From JBLHLB01 sp047618505 (GTDB lineage Bacteria; Planctomycetota; UBA1135; GCA-002686595), in the NCBI GenBank assembly GCA_047618505.1, contig JBLHLB010000236.1:1-6549 (forward strand): 6,549 bases of DNA, written 5' to 3'. A model generated the notes under the pieces. The model was not told where the DNA came from. It made no database searches and saw only the letters and a program-made list of their open reading frames with translations. The translations under genes and the position numbers were made by a program. Of this stretch, positions 1 through 5,023 are shown one piece after another. Position 1 is the first letter of the stretch; each line of letters starts with the position of its first letter.

Positions 1-897
1 TGGTTTGATGTGCTTACGGCGTCAGCCTGTGGACACTTTGCAGCGGAGTCCGTGGAGCTGGCGGTAATTGAATGTGGCCTTGGCGGACGGCTCGATTCCA
101 CCAACATCGTGGCGCCGGTCCTGACGGTGCTGACGCGTATCGAATTGGAGCACGCGGACATGTTGGGTGACAGCCTGGCCAAGATCGCCGCCGAAAAGGC
201 CGGCATCCTGGCTCCCGGTGTCCCGGCCATCGCCTGCGGAGCGGTATACGGAACCGAGGTCGGTGAGTGTCTGCGGGCAGCCGCAGATCTCCTGGGTACG
301 AGCCTAGTTAATGTGCCAGCCGCAATGTTCGGGTCGATCGGCGCGCGTAATCTGGCGCTGGCTGGCGCCGCCCTGGGACAGCTAGGCGCAGGCTCGGGTG
401 GCTTGGTGGACCAAGATGGCCAAGCCCTGGGGCCTCATCTCCTGACGACCGAGCTGGGACCCTTGCCACATCTTCCGGGTCGCCTTGAGCGCGGAGACGT
501 CGATGGCGTCCCCGTGGTCCTTGATGGTGCCCATGTCCCCGCTAGCCTGACCGCTGTTCTAGGGGACCTAAAGGCGGATCCGGCCCTGAAAGGTCCCCTT
601 CACTGCATTTTTGGGTGCGGAAGGGACAAGGACGCGGCGGGGCTGCTCAAGGCGCTGGTTCCCTGGGTCGATAGAACGCTCTGCACGCGTGCCGGTTCCG
701 GCCCCCATGCTGCCCCCGCCGATCTGGCCGTCCTTGCGACGGACCTTGGGCTACGGGCGCAGGCGGTTGATGACCCAGCGAGTGCGCTCATCGACGCGCT
801 GCGCGCCGCCAGAGCAGCAGGAGGGTGGGTCCTTGTGATCGGCTCGCTGCATCTGGTTGGAGCCCTACGATCCTCGATACGACTGACTCCATGCTGA
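1..897 (+). CDS. folC: Folylpolyglutamate synthase / dihydrofolate synthase, C-terminal two thirds (5' end outside window)
   Basis: This cytoplasmic ATP-dependent Mur-ligase-family enzyme adds glutamate to dihydropteroate and/or tetrahydrofolate, making and retaining folates. The reading frame is open from base 1, so the start lies upstream; 298 residues are visible, against roughly 420-450 for the whole family. Visible landmarks in order are ECGLGGRLDSTN (residues 24-35), the stretch IELEHADMLGDS followed by AAEKAGI, which matches the FolC/Mur central domain, then PGRLE and DGAHVP (175-180) at the start of the C-terminal ligase domain, FGCGRDKDAAG, and the terminal GSLHLVGALR, the usual FolC ending (GSLYLVGEVR-like). 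The P-loop lies upstream of the window. One oddity is DGAHVP where the family normally has DGAHNP. The last 7 bases overlap the next gene, suggesting translational coupling. Identification is firm; whether it is mono- or bifunctional cannot be read from this part. Confidence 0.93.
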   Translation, partial: WFDVLTASACGHFAAESVELAVIECGLGGRLDSTNIVAPVLTVLTRIELEHADMLGDSLAKIAAEKAGILAPGVPAIACGAVYGTEVGECLRAAADLLGTSLVNVPAAMFGSIGARNLALAGAALGQLGAGSGGLVDQDGQALGPHLLTTELGPLPHLPGRLERGDVDGVPVVLDGAHVPASLTAVLGDLKADPALKGPLHCIFGCGRDKDAAGLLKALVPWVDRTLCTRAGSGPHAAPADLAVLATDLGLRAQAVDDPASALIDALRAARAAGGWVLVIGSLHLVGALRSSIRLTPC

Positions 898-1397
898 CGA
901 TCGTCTCCGATCTCCTTCTCACCGACGCCTTCCTCATTAAGGGGCAGGTGGAGAACAAGTACACACGCCTGTCCCAGCTCCTGGATGAGTACCGCAAGTA
1001 CTTCATCAAGGTAAAGGACGCGACGCTGATTGACCTGAACAGCAGGGAGCGTATCCAGACGCCCTTGGTGCACATCAACGTCGATGAGATACTCCTGGCC
1101 CATGAGTTCATCGAGCAGGCGGGCGACCCAATGGCGGCGCGCCTAGCCGAGGGCGTTCCGGAACAGCAACGCGTGCGCGCGTTCTACACGGGCAACTTGA
1201 ATGTGGAGGTTGCGGGCATGGTGCGGCCCGGTTGCTACGAGGCAAACGATCGCTCCACGCGTCGCTTCTTTGTCATGCAGAAGCCGGATATCCGCGGCAT
1301 GAAGATCGAGAACGACGACGACCTCAAGCTGCTGAAGGATCTGCCCTACGCGATCCTGAACAAGACGCGCCTGAGCTACGTCTACGACTTCAACTGA
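891..1397 (+). CDS. Conserved-looking hypothetical protein with two similar halves, translationally coupled to folC
   Basis: The gene encodes 168 residues with no signal peptide or membrane segment, so it is probably cytoplasmic. The start is ATG at 891, inside ATGCTGA, which also contains the folC stop codon. The frame stays open upstream to 825, but that part only reads folC out of frame. No Shine-Dalgarno precedes the ATG, consistent with reinitiation after folC. I do not recognise a named family with certainty. Residues 6-70 (FLIKGQV, RLSQLLDEYRKYFIKVKDATLIDL, then HINVDEILL) recall small all-beta DUF6812-type domains that carry an xxGxV strand, an RLSxLL segment and an FIxVxDA strand; this link is tentative. 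Residues 104-168 (VEVAGMV, DRSTRRFFVMQKPDIRGMKI, then LPYAILNKTRLSYVYDF) show the same order of elements, suggesting an internal duplication. No catalytic residues are evident. Function is unknown; the folC overlap says only that the two are co-expressed. Confidence 0.78.
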   Translation: MLTIVSDLLLTDAFLIKGQVENKYTRLSQLLDEYRKYFIKVKDATLIDLNSRERIQTPLVHINVDEILLAHEFIEQAGDPMAARLAEGVPEQQRVRAFYTGNLNVEVAGMVRPGCYEANDRSTRRFFVMQKPDIRGMKIENDDDLKLLKDLPYAILNKTRLSYVYDFN

Positions 1398-1409
1398 TCG
1401 GGAGTGTTC

Positions 1410-1435
1410 GTCCGAGCAGCTGTTCTTCAACGGAC
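1410..1435. other. Weak inverted repeat between convergent genes
   Basis: The 40-base gap between the folC-linked gene and the convergent PepSY gene contains GTCCG (1410-1414) and its complement CGGAC (1431-1435), separated by 16 bases. It could form a small hairpin at the meeting point of the two transcripts. There is no T-run on either strand and the loop is long, so it is a poor intrinsic terminator. It is recorded because nothing else in this gap could end transcription. Confidence 0.15.
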
Positions 1436-1437
1436 TG

Positions 1438-1935
1438 CTAGGCGAACATGTCCCGTCGACGGCGCGCCCGGTTGTAATAAGGCGCGATCCAAAGCCAGAC
1501 TCCCGTGAGCCATTGGGCCAGGAGAATTAAGCCGACCGGAAGGAAGATCAAGGTCTTCGCCCGTGGGTGAAACCAGGAGCCGTCGTGCAGGGCGGCGATC
1601 CAACCAGAGCGGCGCGGCCCTGCGCTGAGAACGGCGCCGGTGTTTGCATCGACCTGCACTTCGTTGTGGTTGATCCCGCGAACAATGATGGAGCCGAGCT
1701 CCGGTCGAAAGTTCATGTCCTCCACATCCGCCCAGTCCGCGATCCCGACGTCCGCATTACGAGCGGCGAAGAGAGCCCGTTCCATGGTCAGGACAGGAGG
1801 TCCACCCGCACCGCGCACCTGCGCAGGTTCGATCCAGTCCGCACTGTCCCTCATCTGCAGGAGCAACCCGGAAACAATCACGACCAAGAGGGGCAAAAAC
1901 GAAACGAACGCGCCGAGGCGGTGGAAGCCTTTCAT
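1438..1935 (-). CDS. Small PepSY-type membrane protein with two transmembrane helices
   Basis: The product is a 165-residue inner-membrane protein. It begins with FHRLGAF and a hydrophobic helix at about residues 8-27, has an extracytoplasmic segment of about 100 residues, a second helix at about 128-150 ending in LTGVWLW, and a basic tail (RARRRR). This is the compact form of the PepSY-associated membrane family. That family typically opens with a LHRWLG-like motif, closes with LHDG...WLTGLYLW, and has a PepSY-like domain between (here about 46-105, with VDANTGAVL as the typical last hairpin). Histidines 5, 117 and 123 flank the helices and could bind metal or haem, but this is inference. 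Larger relatives are linked to iron uptake and ferric reduction; small ones are mostly uncharacterised. ATG at 1935 is chosen because it puts the first helix at the N-terminus. The frame runs open to 2445, but that part is proline- and arginine-rich without family similarity. No Shine-Dalgarno is visible. It is divergent from the peroxidase gene. Confidence 0.8.
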   Translation of the reverse strand: MKGFHRLGAFVSFLPLLVVIVSGLLLQMRDSADWIEPAQVRGAGGPPVLTMERALFAARNADVGIADWADVEDMNFRPELGSIIVRGINHNEVQVDANTGAVLSAGPRRSGWIAALHDGSWFHPRAKTLIFLPVGLILLAQWLTGVWLWIAPYYNRARRRRDMFA

Positions 1936-2080
1936 GGCCCAAGGGTAGCCGAATTGAGCTTGGGGGTACCCCGCTCCCTCCCGCGCCTTTTCATCAAATC
2001 CCAGGCTCGTCCTATTTCCATCGGCATCAACTGGTCGCGCTGGGCTTTGGGGAGTTGCCGGGCGTTGAGCCAGTGGGATC

Positions 2081-2105
2081 GGTGGGGCGGATAGGTGGGG
2101 CGGAT
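2081..2105. repeat. Tandem direct repeat, two 12-bp copies with a 13-bp period
   Basis: GGTGGGGCGGAT occurs at 2081-2092 and again at 2094-2105, with a single A between, so the copies are exactly identical at a period of 13 bases. A degenerate related piece, GTGGGATC, lies just before at 2073-2080, and the second copy runs into CGG like the flanks. The repeat is about 115-140 bases upstream of the peroxidase start and about 145-170 bases upstream of the PepSY start. It could be paired operator half-sites for a regulator or simple replication slippage in G-rich DNA. The 13-base period is not a whole number of helical turns. Confidence 0.6.
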
Positions 2106-2117
2106 CGGCGCGGCCAA

Positions 2118-2150
2118 TGGGTCGGTAGCACGCCCCGACCAGTGGACCCA
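2118..2150. repeat. Nested, mutually exclusive inverted repeats
   Basis: GGTCGG (2120-2125) pairs with CCGACC (2135-2140) around a 9-base loop. TGGGTC (2118-2123) can instead pair with GACCCA (2145-2150). The two stems share bases 2120-2123, so only one can form at a time. This sits 70-100 bases upstream of the peroxidase start, in the likely leader or promoter. Without a U-run it is not an intrinsic terminator. An operator or a leader structure is possible, but chance in GC-rich DNA is a serious alternative. Confidence 0.35.
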
Positions 2151-2220
2151 ATCGCAATAGATCCGGAACCCCAGGGAGCCACAGGTGTTGTGGAGCAGGA
2201 GCTCCCCTCGCTTCCAACTC

Positions 2221-3849
2221 ATGTGTTTCATGTTCAAACTGCTTCTGCGTGTCTCTCTTGCTCTTCTCGTGGGGAGTTCTCTGCCCTTCTCCCAGGCTGC
2301 TGGTGGCCCGCTCGGGAGTGCACTCTCCCCGCCCCCGGATCCTGTTGGGAAGCCCTCGACTGAGGCACAGGAACTCCTCGGCAAGGCCTTGTTTTGGGAT
2401 GAACAACTGTCTTCCACCCGTACGGTCGCCTGCGGGACCTGCCACATTCCCTCTGTTGGGGGGAGCGACCCACGCCTTGGATTACATCCTGGGATCGACG
2501 GCGAGTTTAACACCCTGGATGATGTCATCGGTTCGCCTGGGGTGATTCAGAGTGCGGCATCCGGGCGCTATTCGGCGAATGAGGACTTCGGGCTCGAAGC
2601 CATGGTTACCGGCCGCAAGGCGCCGACTATGATCAACGCGGCCTTTGCACCAGAGCTATTCTGGGATGGGCGTGCGACGGACAGCTTCAGTGATCCAGTC
2701 ACCGGTGACCTCGTGTTGGCGAGTGGGGCTGCTCTTGAGAGTCAGGCCGTCGGGCCGTTGCTCTCCAGTGTGGAAATGGCGCATCTCGGTAGAGATTGGG
2801 GTGACGTCGTGCTGCGCCTTGGGGAAAGCGAACCGCTTGCCCTAGCGTCCAACCTAGATCCTGAACTGACCGACTTCGTCGAAGGACAGGACTACACAAG
2901 CCTATTCTTGGCCGCCTTTGGAACAGGCGAAATGACCCCTGTCCGGATCGCCATGGCGATCGCCTCCTATGAACGGACCCTGATCTCTATCCAGGCTCCG
3001 GTGGATGGGCCCCCGGGCTCCTTGACTCCCCAGGAGGCCCGGGGCCGTCAGTTGTTCAACACAAAGGGGCGTTGCAACCGCTGCCACTCTGGCTCGCTGT
3101 TCACCGACTTCGGCTTCAAGAACACGGGCGTAACGCCGATTGCTGAGGACCTTGGCCGTGGGGGAATCACCGGCAGGCCCATGGATAACGGGGCCTTCAA
3201 GACGCCCGATCTGCGTAACATCGAATTGCGCGCGCCCTACTTTCACAACGGCAGCGCCCAGAGTCTTGAGGAGGTCATCGACTTCTATGACCGGGGCGGG
3301 GATTTTCACGTCAACCAAGCTCCTGCGGTCGCGCCGATTGGATTCACTCTCTTGGAGAAGGCGGACTTGGTGGCTTTCCTTAAGCGGCCCATGACGGATC
3401 CAGAGGTGGCCGCTGAAACCGGCCTCTTCGCGCGGCCTACGCTCTATTCGGAGTCAGCCCGACAGCCGAGCCTCTACGGCTTCGGCACGGCTGCGTCGAG
3501 TGGACTGGTTCCCAGGGCCATTGCCGTCGAACCGCCTTTGCTCGGTAATTCATCGATGACCGTGGCAGTGGATCAAGCTCCCCCCGTTGGCAACGCCTTC
3601 CTCTTGATCGACCTCGACCAGGGTTTCTACCAGGTGCTCGGCGCGGACGTGCTGCTCGCCCTTGGCCCGCAACTCCTGGTCGTGCCCCTTGGGCTGATGC
3701 AGGCGACGGTCCAGGGGGACGGCTACACCTCCGCATCTCTCCAGGTTCCCAGCAGCCTGTCGAACGTTGGCATCGAGGTGTTTCTGCAGTGGTTCGTGTT
3801 CTCCGACGGCCTCTCCGCTTCGGAAGGTATCGAGGTCGTCCTCTTCTAG
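2221..3849 (+). CDS. Secreted di-haem cytochrome c peroxidase-like protein (MauG/CcpA family) with a C-terminal extension
   Basis: The 542-residue exported protein probably uses two c-type haems for periplasmic peroxidase or MauG-like oxidation. A signal peptide spans about residues 1-27 (MFKLLLRVSLALLVG, then SQA|AG). Haem 1 is CGTCH (71-75) and haem 2 CNRCH (285-289). Family motifs between them are APTMINAAF, FWDGRA (147-152) and LESQAVGP...VEMAH (172-188), whose Q175 and E185 match the conserved Gln and Glu near the catalytic haem. After haem 2 come FTDFGFKNTG, FKTPDLRN (326-333) and APYFHNGS. The 214-residue spacing between haems exceeds the roughly 150 of classic enzymes, with inserts including a D93-G-x-F-x-T-x-D-D101 loop that may bind calcium. 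Residues about 418-542 form a separate beta-rich module beginning LYGFGTAASSGLVP. ATG 2221 is chosen for the signal peptide; ATG 2230 is equally good, and the frame is open from a GTG at 2185. The substrate cannot be inferred. It is divergent from the PepSY gene. Confidence 0.9.
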   Translation: MCFMFKLLLRVSLALLVGSSLPFSQAAGGPLGSALSPPPDPVGKPSTEAQELLGKALFWDEQLSSTRTVACGTCHIPSVGGSDPRLGLHPGIDGEFNTLDDVIGSPGVIQSAASGRYSANEDFGLEAMVTGRKAPTMINAAFAPELFWDGRATDSFSDPVTGDLVLASGAALESQAVGPLLSSVEMAHLGRDWGDVVLRLGESEPLALASNLDPELTDFVEGQDYTSLFLAAFGTGEMTPVRIAMAIASYERTLISIQAPVDGPPGSLTPQEARGRQLFNTKGRCNRCHSGSLFTDFGFKNTGVTPIAEDLGRGGITGRPMDNGAFKTPDLRNIELRAPYFHNGSAQSLEEVIDFYDRGGDFHVNQAPAVAPIGFTLLEKADLVAFLKRPMTDPEVAAETGLFARPTLYSESARQPSLYGFGTAASSGLVPRAIAVEPPLLGNSSMTVAVDQAPPVGNAFLLIDLDQGFYQVLGADVLLALGPQLLVVPLGLMQATVQGDGYTSASLQVPSSLSNVGIEVFLQWFVFSDGLSASEGIEVVLF

Positions 3850-3927
3850 GAGCCCGCGCCGATCTTGGGAATGGCAGGTCCTCTTCCGGAGTGTCACAGT
3901 GGCGGCATTTCTGCACCTGGCCTAGCT

Positions 3928-3949
3928 TTGGCATTATCGCCAATATTGG
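3928..3949. promoter_or_regulatory. Overlapping inverted repeats upstream of the lipoprotein gene
   Basis: The 125-base gap between the peroxidase stop and the lipoprotein start holds TTGGC (3928-3932), six bases, then its complement GCCAA (3939-3943). This overlaps the perfect 10-base palindrome CCAATATTGG (3940-3949). It is the only AT-rich, symmetric stretch nearby and lies 25-47 bases before the chosen ATG, where an operator or promoter would be expected. TTGGCA at 3928 loosely resembles a -35 box, but no -10 box follows at normal spacing. The call is suggestive only. Confidence 0.25.
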
Positions 3950-3974
3950 GATCCAAGCGGTGTTGTCCCTCGCC

Positions 3975-4991
3975 ATGAACAAGTTCCACGGCCTTGCCCT
4001 AGCGCTGCTCGTCGCCTGTCCCGCCAAAACCACGCCCTACCCTGGGGACACCGGCGGCCTTCTTTTTGAAGGCGATGACCGGATCTTCCACATGGCGTCG
4101 GAGGATGCCCCGGTTCGGGTCCTGCAGACATTCGGCGGTGGTGGTCGGAGCGGGCTTTCCTGGGATGCGCAGGGAGAGCGCTTCGCCTTTGCTTCCAACC
4201 ACGAGGGCAAATGGCGGGTGTTCATCGGTGATCTGGGGGGCAAGCAGGCCCGCGCGGGGGAGTTCAAAGAAGACTTCATCCTGCAGGTGGAGTGGGCGCC
4301 GGTGGGGGAATGGATCGCCCTGCAATCCCAGGGTAGCACTGTAGGCACCGGCGGATTGGTGATCGTCCACGCCCTGAGCGGAGTGCGTAGGCAGCTGACA
4401 CCAAGGGGGCGGCATGACGGGGACTTCGCTTGGATGCCGGATGGCAAGCGCATCGCCGTGTCGGCCACCCTGGAGAGCAAGGTGCTGGAACACTCCGACG
4501 TCATCTGGGTGCAGAGGACGTCCGCTATTACCCTCGTCGACGTGTCCACGGGGCAAAGGGAGAACCTGGTCGAGTTGGATACAGAGGCCTATGCCCCGTC
4601 GGTTTCTCCCGCGGGGGATCGCCTGTTGTATGTTGCGGACAAGGCCCTCTGGTCGCTTCGCACGGAGCCCGGTGCTCGCCCCGAACGTCTTGCCACCTCC
4701 GTGGCGAACCATGTGCGGCCGAGCTTCTCCCCCGACGGACACCGGATCTTCGCCGTGGCGCGAGAGAGTAAAGAGAGCGGCGCCGACGACGTTCCCTTTG
4801 TCTTGGACTTGGAGGGCCAGCGGACAGACTTCCCGCAGCACGCACTCGTCTCGAAAGTCGTCTGGTCCCCGGATGGAAGCCAACTCGCCCTGACGGACAG
4901 CTACGGTCTCTTCCTGCTCAAGCTCGATGGCACGGAACTCGAGCTTCCTGTGGAGGACTACGAGTATCAATCAGGCTTGGATTGGCACTGA
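3975..4991 (+). CDS. Lipoprotein with a TolB/WD40-like seven-bladed beta-propeller
   Basis: This 338-residue envelope protein has a short lipoprotein signal: K3, a hydrophobic run at 6-14 and the lipobox LVAC with the lipidated cysteine at 15. The rest is a PD40/WD40-like propeller whose blades start at GLSWDAQGERFAF (60-72), VEWAPVGEWIAL, FAWMPDGKRIAV, PSVSPAGDRLLYV, PSFSPDGHRIFAV and VVWSPDGSQLAL (296-306). The C-terminus ends SGLDWH, another first-strand motif, while the N-terminus (GGLLFEGDDRIFHM, then PVRVL) supplies the rest of a blade. The ring therefore probably closes as seven blades. Such domains mediate protein or ligand binding, as in TolB; no catalytic site is seen, and a Pal- or Tol-related role cannot be claimed without neighbouring tol genes. 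ATG 3975 is chosen for the lipoprotein signal, although the frame is open back to 3789 inside the peroxidase gene. No Shine-Dalgarno is visible. The 125-base upstream gap suggests its own promoter. Confidence 0.82.
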   Translation: MNKFHGLALALLVACPAKTTPYPGDTGGLLFEGDDRIFHMASEDAPVRVLQTFGGGGRSGLSWDAQGERFAFASNHEGKWRVFIGDLGGKQARAGEFKEDFILQVEWAPVGEWIALQSQGSTVGTGGLVIVHALSGVRRQLTPRGRHDGDFAWMPDGKRIAVSATLESKVLEHSDVIWVQRTSAITLVDVSTGQRENLVELDTEAYAPSVSPAGDRLLYVADKALWSLRTEPGARPERLATSVANHVRPSFSPDGHRIFAVARESKESGADDVPFVLDLEGQRTDFPQHALVSKVVWSPDGSQLALTDSYGLFLLKLDGTELELPVEDYEYQSGLDWH

Positions 4992-5003
4992 ATCCGGCGT
5001 TCG

Positions 5004-5020
5004 GGGGATGCTAGATCCCC
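5004..5020. terminator. Possible bidirectional terminator hairpin between convergent genes
   Basis: GGGGAT (5004-5009) pairs perfectly with ATCCCC (5015-5020) around the 5-base loop GCTAG. It lies in the 32-base gap between the lipoprotein and rsgA stop codons, the expected place for a shared terminator. No U-run follows on either strand (AATTC on plus, more C and G on minus), so it is not a canonical intrinsic terminator. It may block read-through or stabilise the 3' ends. Confidence 0.4.
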
Positions 5021-5023
5021 AAT

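Larger units (their letters stand above)
1936..2220. promoter_or_regulatory. Divergent intergenic region between the PepSY protein and the di-haem peroxidase
   Basis: These 285 bases separate two divergently transcribed genes and must hold promoters for both unless transcription enters from elsewhere. I see no protein with family features in any frame here. The structured part is the half nearer the peroxidase: a tandem repeat at 2081-2105, a hairpin at 2120-2140 and a longer-range inverted repeat TGGGTC (2118-2123) with GACCCA (2145-2150). No pair of hexamers close to a sigma-70 consensus with proper spacing was found on either strand, so promoters are not placed. An AGGAG at 2197-2201 lies 19 bases before the ATG at 2221, too far to act as a normal ribosome binding site, and it sits within the palindrome GGAGCTCC (2198-2205). 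Confidence 0.5.

Noticed and set aside
600..1103. Minus-strand open frame opposite folC and the following gene
   Set aside because: It has no family features and fully overlaps two well-supported plus-strand genes.
1936..2445. Upstream extension of the PepSY reading frame on the minus strand, open to 2445
   Set aside because: The extension is rich in proline, arginine and low-complexity stretches, has no family similarity, would put the first membrane helix in mid-protein and overlaps the signal-peptide region of the peroxidase gene.
3838..3886. 9-bp direct repeat GTCCTCTTC at 3838-3846 and 3878-3886 around the peroxidase stop codon
   Set aside because: It is short, with one copy inside coding sequence and no further copies seen; chance is the simpler explanation.
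3928..3945. Possible sigma-54 promoter (TTGGCA...)
   Set aside because: The -24 GG is present, but the required TGC element at -12 is absent at the correct spacing.
3789..3974. N-terminal extension of the lipoprotein frame into the peroxidase gene
   Set aside because: It would bury the lipoprotein signal 62 residues inside the protein. The extension is arginine-rich and looks like out-of-frame peroxidase sequence.
3437..4033. Minus-strand open frame spanning the end of the peroxidase and the start of the lipoprotein gene
   Set aside because: The product is dominated by arginine, proline and glycine, typical of an antisense reading of GC-rich coding DNA.
3999..4970. Long open frame (323 codons) on the minus strand opposite the lipoprotein gene
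   Set aside because: Its translation has no recognisable motif or hydrophobic pattern. The opposite strand encodes a clear repeated propeller, so this is a frame shadow in GC-rich DNA.
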